In this document: positions 55,020 to 63,850 of the stretch, piece after piece | Numbering within the stretch: the stretch's first letter is position 1 | How the letters are laid out: every line of letters begins with the position of its first letter | DNA from: Pontibacter anaerobius | Lineage (GTDB): Bacteria; Bacteroidota; Bacteroidia; Cytophagales; Hymenobacteraceae | DNA length: 64,000 nucleotides | Direction: 5' to 3' | Assembly (NCBI RefSeq): GCF_026241195.1 | Contig: NZ_JAPFQO010000003.1 | Coordinates: forward strand, 393,419-457,418 | Program-made: the position numbers and the translations under genes | The notes under the pieces: generated by a model | Database searches by the model: none | Told to the model about the DNA's origin: nothing | Seen by the model: only the letters and a program-made list of their open reading frames with translations

Positions 55020-55517
55020 TTAATGCAATTCGTTCAACAGGTCCTCCAGGTCGAGGGGCTTTGTGTACATTTCCAGGGAGCCGTCCGGCTTTTGAGGCCA
55101 CTGGGCCTTGGGCCTGTCCCAGTAAAGTTCCACGCCGTTATGATCGGGGTCATTGAGGTACAGCGCTTCCGAAACACCATGGTCCGACGCGCCGGTTAAA
55201 GGGTAATGCGCATCCCTTAACCGCTGCAAAATGGTGGCAAGGTCTTTCCGGGTGGGGTAGAGGATGGCCGTATGAAACAAGCCTACAGAGTTTCGGGCTG
55301 CCGGTGTGGCGTTTTTGCTGTACCACACATTCAGCCCTATATGGTGGTGGTAACCTCCAGCCGAAATAAAGACTGCCTCCTCGCCATACGTTGTAGTGAC
55401 CTCAAACCCGAGCAAGCCGCAGTAAAAGTCAACCGAGCGCTGTATGTCCGATACTTTTAAGTGTACATGCCCTATGTGGGCTTCCTGTGGTATTTTATAC
55501 TTTGTCTGCGTACTCAT
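55020..55517 (-). CDS. VOC-family (glyoxalase/extradiol-dioxygenase fold) protein
   Basis: 165 aa. Two VOC modules: HIGHVHLKVSDIQRSVDFYCGLLGFEV (first metal-binding His) and FHTAILYPTRKDLATILQRL (second His), with terminal NDPDHNGVELYWDRP (metal-binding Glu). Resembles single-subunit CatE-type proteins. Reaction cannot be told from sequence: ring-cleaving dioxygenase, glyoxalase or binding protein. Single cytosolic gene. Confidence 0.85.
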   Translation of the reverse strand: MSTQTKYKIPQEAHIGHVHLKVSDIQRSVDFYCGLLGFEVTTTYGEEAVFISAGGYHHHIGLNVWYSKNATPAARNSVGLFHTAILYPTRKDLATILQRLRDAHYPLTGASDHGVSEALYLNDPDHNGVELYWDRPKAQWPQKPDGSLEMYTKPLDLEDLLNELH

Positions 55518-56047
55518 CCTGCGGCTCCTTCTTTTTTGTCTGTTTTATACTTGTGTACGATACCATAAAGTATAAGGCGGTGGCCATGATAAGTTTATAA
55601 AGCACCAGTAAGTACAGCAGGCTGGCATTACAGCGATTTTTTACTTTTCAGGTGGTAGTACGCCATGCTATCAGCCAAAAGATACATAGGATTGGAAATT
55701 GGTTGAATACTGAAATGATTGAATGGGCCCTGATAATAGGCATTGGCTTTTATCTTGTTTTTGCTTCACCTACTCTATACCAGCTTCTGTCATCATTTCT
55801 CCTCCATAGCTGGCCTGCTCACGCTTTACACCTATAGTTAAGTATAAATGCGAAGAACTATATAGCATTGTATAGTAGCTTTTTATATATTTAGGAGGGG
55901 GGTGGTCCGGGAGAAGAACTCATGCTATGAACCTTGTTTGAATTTCCCGAACAGTGAAAGGCCATCTCATCTTTAAAATCACGGTCTGAGAAGGTGATCT
56001 AAAATCCACCTAAACTTAAAAGACGCAAGTATAACAGCGCTACAAAA
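55518..56047. other. Intergenic region between VOC gene and kinase gene
   Basis: 530 bp. AAGTATA/TATACTT words at about 55547, 55567, 55842 and 56024. A possible small membrane-protein ORF at 55718-55837 is listed separately. No RNA gene or strong hairpin seen. Confidence 0.5.
55718..55837 (+). CDS. Possible small membrane protein
   Basis: From the ATG at 55718, 39 residues including MIEWALIIGIGFYLVF, a plausible transmembrane helix, followed by ASPTLYQLLSSFLL. No homologue recognised and no clear ribosome site. Short length makes chance occurrence likely. Confidence 0.2.
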   Translation: MEWALIIGIGFYLVFASPTLYQLLSSFLLHSWPAHALHL

Positions 56048-56956
56048 ATGAAGCACCAGCTCGTAACAATAGCTGATCTTTGCCTGGATATTTTGTTTAC
56101 CGCTGATGTGGTGCCAAAGTATGGACAGGTAGAGCAGTTCGTGAATGACTACCATGTAGACCTTGGCGGGTCCGCAGCCATATTTGCCTCTCAGTTCGCC
56201 AAACTGGGTGGAAACCCGGCTTTGTTCGGGGTAGTGGGCACGGATACTTTTGGAGATATACTGACCCTTAAACTGCACGAGTCGGGCATTATGACTGACT
56301 ATCTGGTAAAAGACACCGAAACGAAAACTGCCGTTGGTCTGGGCTTGGCTAAGGGGGACGACCGCGCGATGCTAACATACAAGGGCACCATGCAAAGCGT
56401 AACGCCTGAGCGTATCCGCAAGGCAGGTATACTTCGTGAGGCAAAGCATATCCACATCGCCAGCTTTTACCTGCTCGACCAACTTCATGAGCTGTGGGAG
56501 CAGGAGCTCAAAAGCCTGAAGCAAAATGGGGTAACTGTTTCTTTAGACACGAACTGGGCACCGGAGGGCAACTGGCAGGCAGTGCACAGCATCCTGGGTT
56601 ATGTCGATGTTTTCATCCCTAACGAAGAAGAAGCCTTGTTGATCTCCGGGCAGCCAACCTGCGACCTTGCCGGCGAGTGGCTAAGTACAAAATGCGGCTT
56701 GGTGGTGATTAAGAGAGGGGCAGCGGGAGCAAGCGTGTATCAAAACAAAGAAGCTGTACATTTTCAGGTACCCAGTGCGCTGACGAAGCATCTTGAAATT
56801 GCTGATACAACCGGGGCCGGAGATAATTTTGCAGCAGGCTTTGTATACGCCTGGCTAAACCAAAACAGTATTGCCGAAAGCGTTAACCTTGCCATGCGCT
56901 GTGGCACAACTAGTCTGTCAAAAATTGGCGGTATTGCCGGACAATATGTACCTTAA
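56048..56956 (+). CDS. PfkB-family carbohydrate kinase
   Basis: 302 aa. N-terminal LGGSAAIFASQFAKLGGNPALFG; C-terminal ADTTGAGDNFAAGFVYAWL with the catalytic base Asp259 and the anion hole GAGD. Resembles ribokinase and 2-keto-3-deoxygluconate kinase. Cytosolic. 33 bp before a GMC dehydrogenase gene, so it may phosphorylate the sugar acid or keto-sugar produced by that module; substrate not determined. Confidence 0.9.
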   Translation: MKHQLVTIADLCLDILFTADVVPKYGQVEQFVNDYHVDLGGSAAIFASQFAKLGGNPALFGVVGTDTFGDILTLKLHESGIMTDYLVKDTETKTAVGLGLAKGDDRAMLTYKGTMQSVTPERIRKAGILREAKHIHIASFYLLDQLHELWEQELKSLKQNGVTVSLDTNWAPEGNWQAVHSILGYVDVFIPNEEEALLISGQPTCDLAGEWLSTKCGLVVIKRGAAGASVYQNKEAVHFQVPSALTKHLEIADTTGAGDNFAAGFVYAWLNQNSIAESVNLAMRCGTTSLSKIGGIAGQYVP

Positions 56957-56989
56957 GGTCAGTAATATAAATTAGGAGCAATACGCGCT

Positions 56990-58681
56990 ATGGAAAATGA
57001 ATTTGATGCCATTGTAGTTGGTTCCGGTATATCGGGTGGTTGGGCAGCGAAAGAACTTTGCGAACAGGGCCTCAAAACCCTGGTGTTGGAGCGGGGAAGA
57101 AACGTGGAGCACCTCAAGGACTACCCGACAGCCACGAAGGCTCCATGGGAGCTGGAGCATAGGGGATGGGTAACCCAGGACTTCTATGAGAAGAACCCTT
57201 TGATCACAAAAGCAGCCGGGTTTGGCGAAGACACAGCGCATTTCTTCATTAAGGATGCAGACCACCCCTATGTGCAGAAAAAACCTTTTGTCTGGATACG
57301 CGGCTACCAGGTCGGCGGGAAATCGCTGATCTGGGGGCGCGCCTGCCAGCGGTGGAGCGACTATGAATTTAAGGCTCCTGCCAAGTATGGCTATGGCATC
57401 GGGTGGCCCATCGGTTACAATGACATCGCTCCCTGGTACTCGCATGTGGAGAAGTTTATAGGAGTTTGCGGCAACAAGGATGGAGTTGAGGCTATGCCGG
57501 ATGGTGAGTTTCTGCCGCCGTTTGAGCTTAGCTGCGTGGAGCAGCACATGAAGCAGAAGTTACAGGAGCACTATCCGGACAGGCATTTGGTACAGGGCCG
57601 TTGGGCACATCTCAGCCAGCCGCAGCCTGTACATTTGGAACAGGGCAGAGGCAAATGCTTAAGCCGGAACCTGTGCATGCGCGGTTGCCCTTACGGGGGA
57701 TACTTCTCCTCCAACTCCTCCACCTTGCCCTGGGCCAGCAAAACCGAAAACCTCACGGTAAGGCCTTTTTCGGTGGTGCATTCCGTGGTTTATGACGAGG
57801 CAACTGGCAAAGCATCAGGCGTGAAAGTGATCGATGCCAACACCAAAGAGGAGATCATCTACAAGGCCAGGGTTATCTTCCTGAATGCCTCGGCCCTGAA
57901 CAGTACGCTTATACTTCTAAACTCCAAATCGGAGCGCTTCCCCAACGGCCTGGGCAACGACCATGATATCCTGGGCAGGTACGTGGGCTTCCATCTGTAC
58001 CGCGGCTGGGCGAACGGCAGAATGCCAGGTTTTGAGGACAAGTACGTGTATGGCCGCAACCCCACCGAATGCATCATAGCCAATTACAGAAACCTGAAAC
58101 AGCGGGATACCGATTTTGTGGGCGGCTACACCATTTTTACGGGCGGCTATAGAAGCAGGGCCTCCGAAGTGCCTGAGGATGAGCCACAGCTGGGAGGGGA
58201 GTACAAGGATAAGCTCTCAGTGCCGGGCAGCTGGCACGTGTACATGTACATGCAAGGCGAAACCATACCCAAGGCCTCGAACCGGGTCACGCTGAGCCCC
58301 GACAAGACCGACCAGTGGGGCATTCCACTGCTGGTTACCGATGTTGGTTACGACGAGAACGACGAAAAGATGGTGCAGGATTTTCTGACGGAAAGCAGAA
58401 GTATGATGGAGAAAATGGGTTGCACCGACATTCAGACAGTCGATAACAAACAGGCACCAGGGTTGGACATACACGAAATGGGCGGCGCACGCATGGGGCT
58501 CGATCCCCAAACCTCCATACTTAATGCCTATAACCAGGTGCATACTTGCCCGAACGTTTTCGTTACCGATGGGGCCTGCATGACAAGCACGGGCAATCAA
58601 AGCCCATCCATTTTATACATGGCGCTAACCGCCAGGGCAGCTACGTATGCTGTGGAACAATTAAAAACCGGAAAATTTTAA
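56990..58681 (+). CDS. GMC-family FAD sugar dehydrogenase (type 2b)
   Basis: 563 aa. FAD motif GSGISGGWAAKEL at about 11-23; YQVGGKSLIWGRACQRWSD; Cys segment CLSRNLCMRGCPYGGYF (CX5CX3C); C-terminal HEMGGARMGLDPQTSILNAYNQ and VTDGACMTSTGNQSPSILYMALTARA. Close paralogue of the protein at 34461. Unlike the other two GMC genes it has no small-subunit gene beside it, so it may share the one at 37812 or be cytosolic. 12 bp before a Gfo/Idh/MocA gene. Confidence 0.9.
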   Translation: MENEFDAIVVGSGISGGWAAKELCEQGLKTLVLERGRNVEHLKDYPTATKAPWELEHRGWVTQDFYEKNPLITKAAGFGEDTAHFFIKDADHPYVQKKPFVWIRGYQVGGKSLIWGRACQRWSDYEFKAPAKYGYGIGWPIGYNDIAPWYSHVEKFIGVCGNKDGVEAMPDGEFLPPFELSCVEQHMKQKLQEHYPDRHLVQGRWAHLSQPQPVHLEQGRGKCLSRNLCMRGCPYGGYFSSNSSTLPWASKTENLTVRPFSVVHSVVYDEATGKASGVKVIDANTKEEIIYKARVIFLNASALNSTLILLNSKSERFPNGLGNDHDILGRYVGFHLYRGWANGRMPGFEDKYVYGRNPTECIIANYRNLKQRDTDFVGGYTIFTGGYRSRASEVPEDEPQLGGEYKDKLSVPGSWHVYMYMQGETIPKASNRVTLSPDKTDQWGIPLLVTDVGYDENDEKMVQDFLTESRSMMEKMGCTDIQTVDNKQAPGLDIHEMGGARMGLDPQTSILNAYNQVHTCPNVFVTDGACMTSTGNQSPSILYMALTARAATYAVEQLKTGKF

Positions 58682-58693
58682 CATCAGATATCT

Positions 58694-59773
58694 ATGGAAA
58701 AGAAAGTAGGCGTAGGCCTGATCGGGTCGCAGTTCATTTCAACGATTCATGCAGAGGCATTAAAGCGAGTGGCAGATGCCGAAATTTTGGCGGTTATGTC
58801 ACCTACCCCCGGCAATGCCAAAAGTTTTGCGGAGAAGTTCAACATCCCGAACCACTTTACTGACCTGGAGGAGATGCTGGCCATGGATGAACTGGACATG
58901 ATCGTGATCGGCGCACCGAACTACCTGCACTGCGATATCACCCTGAAAATAGCCGAGGCTGGCAAGCATGTGGTGGTGGAAAAACCGCTCTGCATGAACC
59001 TGGAAGAAGCCGACCGCATGATCGAGGCCTGCAAAAAGGCCAACGTGAAACTGATGTATGCCGAAGAACTCTGCTTCACACCAAAGTATGTGCGCCTGAA
59101 GGGGCTGCTGGACGAAGGCGCGTTGGGCAGGCCGGTGTTGTTTAAACAACTTGAAAAGCACGATGGGCCGCATTCCGACCATTTCTGGGATGTGGAGCGG
59201 TCTGGCGGCGGCGTGACCATGGACATGGGTTGCCACGGCATACAGTTTTTCCGGTGGCTGCACCCGGGCGTGCCCATCAAATCGGTGTATGCGCAGATGA
59301 GCACCACCGTACACCAGGCCAAAACCAAGGGCGACGACAATGCCATCGTGATCATGGAGTTTGAGGATGGCGTGGTGGCCATGATGGAGGAAAGCTGGAC
59401 GAAGCTCGGCGGCATGGACGACAGGGCCGAGATACACGGCTCGGAAGGCGTGGCCTACGCCGATGTGCTGCAGGGCAACTCCATACTTACGTATAGCAAC
59501 AAGGGCGTAGGGTATGCTGTGGAGAAGGCAGGCAATACGGTGGGCTGGAGCTTTACGATGTATGAGGAAATGTGGAACTACGGTTTTCCGCAGGAGTTTG
59601 AGCACTTTGTGGACTGCGTGAAAAACGACAAGCAGCCGCTGGTAACCGGCGAGGACGGCAAGGCTGTGCTGGAGGTGATCTTTGCCGCTTATGAGTCGGC
59701 CGGAACGGGAAGAAAAGTGGAGCTGCCGTTTAAGACCGATGCCGAGAAACCCATCCGGCTCTGGAAAAAATAA
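58694..59773 (+). CDS. Gfo/Idh/MocA-family oxidoreductase (third)
   Basis: 359 aa, cytosolic. Rossmann VGLIGSQFISTIHAEALKR, MIVIGAPNYLHCDITLKIAE, HVVVEKPLCMNLEEADRMI (canonical EKP), and the C-terminal domain with MDMGCHGIQFFRWLHPG carrying catalytic Asp/His. More canonical than the 36281 and 38606 proteins. Ends the kinase-GMC-dehydrogenase unit; the terminator follows at 59791. Likely acts on a keto-sugar or inositol-like compound. Confidence 0.93.
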   Translation: MEKKVGVGLIGSQFISTIHAEALKRVADAEILAVMSPTPGNAKSFAEKFNIPNHFTDLEEMLAMDELDMIVIGAPNYLHCDITLKIAEAGKHVVVEKPLCMNLEEADRMIEACKKANVKLMYAEELCFTPKYVRLKGLLDEGALGRPVLFKQLEKHDGPHSDHFWDVERSGGGVTMDMGCHGIQFFRWLHPGVPIKSVYAQMSTTVHQAKTKGDDNAIVIMEFEDGVVAMMEESWTKLGGMDDRAEIHGSEGVAYADVLQGNSILTYSNKGVGYAVEKAGNTVGWSFTMYEEMWNYGFPQEFEHFVDCVKNDKQPLVTGEDGKAVLEVIFAAYESAGTGRKVELPFKTDAEKPIRLWKK

Positions 59774-59790
59774 GTTGAAGTAAAAGTATA

Positions 59791-59851
59791 AAAAGCCTTG
59801 CCTTTAGCTGCTGCAGAATACCATGGCTGTGAGCAAGGGCAGGCTTTTTTT
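59791..59851 (+). terminator. Terminator after the third oxidative module
   Basis: AAGCC-TGCC-TT pairs with AAGGGCAGGCTT (one bulge) and a T-run of seven follows. The loop is about 25 nt. Confidence 0.7.
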
Positions 59852-59872
59852 AAAACAAGCTAGTACAGCTCC

Positions 59873-60574
59873 ATGAACATCCAGCACTTTAAAGACTACG
59901 AGGCCATGAGCCTTGCGGCGGCAGAGATGGTTTATACTTCCGTGCAGGCTAAGCCCGACCTGCTGCTTTGTGCGGCAACGGGTAACTCACCCACAGGCTT
60001 ATATTTGCAGCTGCAGAAGTGTAACTCTGAAAGAAGTGAGGACTTCAGCAAAATGCGTGTGCTGAAGCTGGATGAGTGGGGCGGCTTGAGTTCAGAACAC
60101 CCAGCCACTTGCGAGCACTACTTGCAGCAACACCTTATTCAGCCGCTAAGTATAAGCAGCTCGCGTTACTTTGGGTTTAATGCCGACACGAAGAACCCCG
60201 AACAGGAGTGTAAGCGGGTGCAAACAGAACTGGATGCGAACGGCCCCATTGATATCTGTATCCTGGGAATAGGCGTGAACGGCCATTTGGGCCTTAACGA
60301 ACCCGCGGAGCAGTTAACGGAGCATTGCCATGTGGCACAGCTGGCGGACACTACCTTAAACCACACCATGGTAGCCGGTCTGGAAGCCAAACCTAAGTAT
60401 GGCATGACTTTGGGAATGCAGGCTATCCTGGCCTCCCGGCACATTATTCTCTTGATTTCAGGCGCCGGCAAGGAAAAGGCAACGCAGCAGTTGCTTTCCG
60501 GCGAGATCACAAATGCGTACCCGGCCACACACCTTTGGAAGCACCCGAAGGTAGATTGTTTGGTGGTGGGGTAG
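59873..60574 (+). CDS. NagB-family amino-sugar-phosphate isomerase/deaminase
   Basis: 233 aa. Motifs: TGNSPTGLYLQLQ, VLKLDEWGGLSSEHP (Asp67 near the NagB catalytic Asp72 position), ILGIGVNGHLGLNEP (His138 ring-opening; Asn136 where NagB has the catalytic Asp). The Asn substitution and the WGG segment resemble galactosamine-6-phosphate isomerases rather than strict GlcN6P deaminases. Makes ketose-6-phosphate from an amino sugar phosphate; fits the GlcNAc-releasing asparaginase nearby. Starts inside an isolated unit after a terminator. Confidence 0.8.
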   Translation: MNIQHFKDYEAMSLAAAEMVYTSVQAKPDLLLCAATGNSPTGLYLQLQKCNSERSEDFSKMRVLKLDEWGGLSSEHPATCEHYLQQHLIQPLSISSSRYFGFNADTKNPEQECKRVQTELDANGPIDICILGIGVNGHLGLNEPAEQLTEHCHVAQLADTTLNHTMVAGLEAKPKYGMTLGMQAILASRHIILLISGAGKEKATQQLLSGEITNAYPATHLWKHPKVDCLVVG

Positions 60575-60651
60575 GGACAAGTATTGTTCTGTAGCTCTAC
60601 CAATTGCAAACTCCCGCATTTAAAGCGAAATTGCCGCAAAACCAGTAACAG

Positions 60652-61125
60652 ATGAAGATTAAACTCATTGTAATAAGCAAAACCGACGAGAAGTTTCTGG
60701 ACGAGGGGATAGAGAAGTACCTGAAGCGGTTGAAGCACTACCACTCGGTGGAGTTTGTCATCATCCCGGACGTTAAGCAAGGGGGTAAACTTGCACCGGA
60801 CAAACTGAAAGAGGCAGAAGGAAAACTGATCCTTCAGAAGCTGCAGGACGGCGACCACCTCATCCTCCTCGACGAGAAAGGCAAGTCCTTCACCTCCTCC
60901 GAGTTCGCCACTTTTCTTCAGAAGAAGCTGAACGCCGTGACCACTAACCTGGTGTTTGCGGTGGGCGGTGCCTTTGGTTTCTCGCCGGAAGTATACGCCC
61001 GGGCCAACGACAAGATCTCCCTCTCCAAAATGACCTTCACCCACCAGATGGTACGCATGTTCTTTTTCGAGCAGCTATACCGGGGCTTCACGATCCTGAG
61101 AGGGGAGAAGTACCATAATGATTGA
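60652..61125 (+). CDS. rlmH: 23S rRNA pseudouridine-1915 N3-methyltransferase
   Basis: 157 aa SPOUT methyltransferase. Trefoil-knot SAM motif VFAVGGAFGFSPEVYARA, LSLSKMTFTHQMVRMFFFEQLYR and the C-terminal GEKYHND are diagnostic of RlmH. Acts as a dimer on the assembled ribosome at helix 69 of 23S rRNA. A core gene marking a chromosomal boundary with the accessory region downstream. Confidence 0.97.
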   Translation: MKIKLIVISKTDEKFLDEGIEKYLKRLKHYHSVEFVIIPDVKQGGKLAPDKLKEAEGKLILQKLQDGDHLILLDEKGKSFTSSEFATFLQKKLNAVTTNLVFAVGGAFGFSPEVYARANDKISLSKMTFTHQMVRMFFFEQLYRGFTILRGEKYHND

Positions 61126-61154
61126 GGAGATAGGCTAATTATCCTGCTGTTTCG

Positions 61155-61265
61155 GTCATCCGTGTCCAAAACTCTCCTGATACGGACATCCTTGTCCGCG
61201 TAAATAGTAACACGGGGGACAAGGATGTCCCCGGCAGAGTGCTTCCGGACTTGGAAGTCCGGAGG
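61155..61265. repeat. Cluster of short hairpins (REP-like)
   Basis: Three stem-loops in 85 bp: GGACA/TGTCC at 61184-61197, GGGGACA/TGTCCCC at 61215-61232, and CTTCCGGACTT/AAGTCCGGAGG at 61242-61265. The first two also pair with each other (GACATCCTTGTCC with GGACAAGGATGTC). This looks like a dispersed intergenic palindromic repeat just after rlmH. Confidence 0.6.
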
Positions 61266-61310
61266 AGCTTAGTAAAAGTGCGAGTTACTTAGCTGTAAGT
61301 ATAAATCCAG

Positions 61311-61661
61311 CTAGTTTCTTAAAATCTTCTCAATAGCCTTCCCTTTCGCCAGTTCATCGATCAGTTTATCAAGTTGCCGAATTTTCTGCATCAACGGATG
61401 TGCGATTTCCTCTACGCGATAGCCACAGATCACACCGGTAATCTTAGAGGCATTGGGATGCATTTGCGGAGCCTGGGCAAAGAAGGTCTCAAAATCCGCT
61501 TTACTATCTATCTGCTGCTGCAAAGAGGTTTGGTCATACCCGGTTAGCCAGCAAATAAGCGTGTCTACTTCCGCCTTTGTGCGGCCTTTCTTCTCTGCCT
61601 TTTGGATGTAGTGCGGGTACACACCTGCAAATGACATTTTAAACACTCTTTCGTTTTGCAT
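61311..61661 (-). CDS. DUF2200 domain protein
   Basis: 116 aa. Family marks: [28 protein letters not shown] near the start, [33 protein letters not shown], and a C-terminal [18 protein letters not shown]. No function is established for the family. Soluble, single gene, minus strand, first of the accessory set. Confidence 0.88.
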   Translation of the reverse strand: MQNERVFKMSFAGVYPHYIQKAEKKGRTKAEVDTLICWLTGYDQTSLQQQIDSKADFETFFAQAPQMHPNASKITGVICGYRVEEIAHPLMQKIRQLDKLIDELAKGKAIEKILRN

Positions 61662-61725
61662 GGGTTTTGAGGTGGTTAGAGGGGAGGTGTTTCGTGTGAA
61701 AAAAGTTTTTAAATGAACGTGTTGG

Positions 61726-61755
61726 GCTATGAGGCGGCACAGCTGCCTTATAGGT
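61726..61755. repeat. Stem-loop repeat, left copy
   Basis: CTATGAGGCGGC and GCTGCCTTATAG pair over 12 bp with two G-T wobbles around an ACA loop. A second copy at 63851-63880 has matched changes. Lies between the DUF2200 and DKNYY genes. Confidence 0.7.
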
Positions 61756-61774
61756 GTTGTTGTACGCTGATGTT

Positions 61775-62482
61775 TTATTCTGTATTTGATAGGCTATCCA
61801 GCAGTTGAAATTTGTGAGGCGGAATATACTCCCAAGTATGTCTCCTGTCTTTAAGTGTATAGCTGTAAGTAACATCATTAATTCTGACACCAGTGCTGTC
61901 GTAGGAAAATGTGATTGGGTCAGCATTCGGGATGACGATACCACCTATGTAAACATGGCTTTTGTCTACAGCAATACAAAACTTCTTCGGACCTGTCAAT
62001 ACTTTTAAGCTCCTTACATCCGCAACGGTAATTATTTCTCCACTATAATAAACAGCATTTTCGTCTAAGGCATAGTCTCTTTCGAGGTATTTGAAAGAGG
62101 AGGGCTGGGCGCCCTCCACAACATATTCGGCGCAAATCATGGTAGCACAGTTTGTATAATGATCGCTCATGAGTAATATAGGATAGTAAACAGCATTCAT
62201 GTCTTTAGCATAACCTGAACCTGGGTATACCTGGAAGGAACCGACGTCTACTCCACTCATTGACTCATCTCCGCATGGAGTACCACCACAGTAAATTTTG
62301 CCATTCTTCCTATAATAACCGTCCATTGCTTGATCTTCTTGGAGTGCTATCCAGTCTGATGCAGTATTAGTGGTCTGTGATTCAGGAGCCACTTTAGTTT
62401 GAAATGAGTGGATTTTGTTGGTGCCACAGCTGCAAATCAACAGCAATACAGCTATAAAATTTATTGTGAAGCTTATTTTCAT
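61775..62482 (-). CDS. DKNYY-type lipoprotein
   Basis: 235 aa from ATG 62482 ([19 protein letters not shown], lipoprotein leader); the longer frame from 62635 was rejected because it removes the leader from the N-terminus. Repeated [10 protein letters not shown] and [10 protein letters not shown] motifs match the DKNYY family, named for this pattern, of unknown function. Several Cys ([20 protein letters not shown]) might form disulfides. AT-rich relative to the rest of the window. Confidence 0.75.
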   Translation of the reverse strand: MKISFTINFIAVLLLICSCGTNKIHSFQTKVAPESQTTNTASDWIALQEDQAMDGYYRKNGKIYCGGTPCGDESMSGVDVGSFQVYPGSGYAKDMNAVYYPILLMSDHYTNCATMICAEYVVEGAQPSSFKYLERDYALDENAVYYSGEIITVADVRSLKVLTGPKKFCIAVDKSHVYIGGIVIPNADPITFSYDSTGVRINDVTYSYTLKDRRHTWEYIPPHKFQLLDSLSNTE

Positions 62483-62620
62483 AGTAATATTTGAGGTACA
62501 ACGGTGAGTGCATGCGTAATGGTGGATTTTGGAGCTTATCACTATCGAACCGAGATGGTGTTGATGCGAGCCACATACTTTGATATTTTCTGCTTTTCCC
62601 GCCATTACGTATGACACATT

Positions 62621-62629
62621 GTTATGTGC
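62621..62629 (+). repeat. GTTATGTGC word, left of the hydrolase gene
   Basis: GTTATGTGC overlaps a small hairpin CACAT-TGTT-ATGTG (62615-62628). The exact complement GCACATAAC occurs at 63263-63271, so the isochorismatase-like gene is flanked by inverted 9-mers. The outer arm of the hairpin at 8232 carries a related GTTATGTG. Confidence 0.45.
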
Positions 62630-62651
62630 TGGCATTTTATCTTGAATAGTA

Positions 62652-63176
62652 TTACAATTCCACCAAATCCTGTTGTCTCGTTCTCTTTTGATACACTAAG
62701 TCATTCAAACCAATTATCTTACAGCCTTTACTTTCATAATATTGTATCATATCTGGAATTTGCTTTTTACTCCAACTGGTAATGCCATCGGATAAGACAG
62801 TGACTTCGTAATTTGCCTTGCGTAAATTAAAACACGTTGATTTAACACAAATAGTAGCATCTCCTCCTACTATAAAAAATTCACTAACTTCATTTTTACT
62901 AATAAAGTCTGCAAACTCCTCATTGGTTAATGCACTTCCTTTGTTCTTTGTGAAAACATTTTTTGATACTATTTTCAAGTCTGTTGCTAATTCAGACCCG
63001 AATGTACCGGGTTTGAAGTTCTTTGAACCGGCTGATAAATTTTCATGCTTTATATAGATAACATGAATATTATTATTGACTGCCCAGTCAACGGCATTGT
63101 TTATATTGTCAATTACCTCTTTGTAGTTCTTTGGTGTATCATTTTGAATATCTATTATTAACAATGCTTTGCTCAT
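62652..63176 (-). CDS. Isochorismatase-family cysteine hydrolase
   Basis: 174 aa. Catalytic triad: Asp9 in LLIIDIQND, Lys77 in VFTKNKGSAL, Cys110 in GGDATICVKSTC. Family members hydrolyse nicotinamide, ureidoacrylate, isochorismate or similar amides and esters; substrate unknown. Low GC compared with the core genes. Flanked by inverted GTTATGTGC/GCACATAAC words, suggesting it may have been acquired as a cassette-like unit. Confidence 0.88.
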   Translation of the reverse strand: MSKALLIIDIQNDTPKNYKEVIDNINNAVDWAVNNNIHVIYIKHENLSAGSKNFKPGTFGSELATDLKIVSKNVFTKNKGSALTNEEFADFISKNEVSEFFIVGGDATICVKSTCFNLRKANYEVTVLSDGITSWSKKQIPDMIQYYESKGCKIIGLNDLVYQKRTRQQDLVEL

Positions 63177-63262
63177 TTTCTTTACTTTTTGTGTCCTTAT
63201 TGGACGGTTTATATTAAAGGTTATATTCTGCTTTTATTTCCTTTTTACACTGTCGCTTGCTT

Positions 63263-63271
63263 GCACATAAC
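63263..63271 (+). repeat. GCACATAAC word, right of the hydrolase gene
   Basis: Exact complement of the word at 62621, followed by a small GTACTCGTAC inverted repeat (63273-63282). Lies between two minus-strand genes. Confidence 0.45.
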
Positions 63272-63285
63272 GGTACTCGTACAGG

Positions 63286-63816
63286 CTAAGAATGAGGCGT
63301 AGACGAATTTGAAGCCTGTGCCGTGTTGGTGGCAGTCATATACATTTCTTTCAGGTCTTCTTCTATCTTTCTCCAAAGCTCATCAAGTATATTTCTTGGC
63401 AGGATCCAGCCTTTGAGATCCTGAATCAACTCAGCCAGTTCTTTGTCAGTTATTGAGGCATTTTCAACAAATAAGGTAAGTCCAGGATAAATAAAAAAAT
63501 TCAGGTTAGCTGGCTCAAACGCTTTCCTTCCTCCAAACTTGTTTTCATAAGCAGGAAAACCTGCAAAGTGCTGAAGAACAGAATTCACTGTCTGTTGGTC
63601 ATTAGTTTCTATATAACCCTTGAAAAACCTGCTGTTGGAAGTGCCATAGACAATCTTTGTTTTGCTTTCCCACCCGTTTAGCTTTACTATCTTTCCGTCA
63701 TATGCCTCTATTTCCTCGTCCTCAATTCCATTGGTGTACACTACCCAGGCAGGTGGTAAGCTTTCTTTTTTGACAGGCTCGTAGTCACTATAGTAACCTT
63801 GGGTTATCGAACTCAT
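63286..63816 (-). CDS. Hypothetical protein
   Basis: 176 aa from ATG 63816 (MSSITQGYYSDYEPVKKE); an ATG at 63840 would add eight Lys-rich residues. No family recognised. The sequence is acidic and soluble with aromatic clusters (PPAWVVYTNGIEDEEIEAYDG, NLNFFIYPGLTLFVENAS) and a C-terminal amphipathic helix (ELAELIQDLKGWILPRNILDELWRK). Nothing marks it as membrane-bound or secreted. Lies between the isochorismatase-like gene and the repeat/intron boundary, in the accessory region. Confidence 0.7.
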   Translation of the reverse strand: MSSITQGYYSDYEPVKKESLPPAWVVYTNGIEDEEIEAYDGKIVKLNGWESKTKIVYGTSNSRFFKGYIETNDQQTVNSVLQHFAGFPAYENKFGGRKAFEPANLNFFIYPGLTLFVENASITDKELAELIQDLKGWILPRNILDELWRKIEEDLKEMYMTATNTAQASNSSTPHS

Positions 63817-63850
63817 TTTTTTATACTTCTTGATTACCATCAACGGCTTT

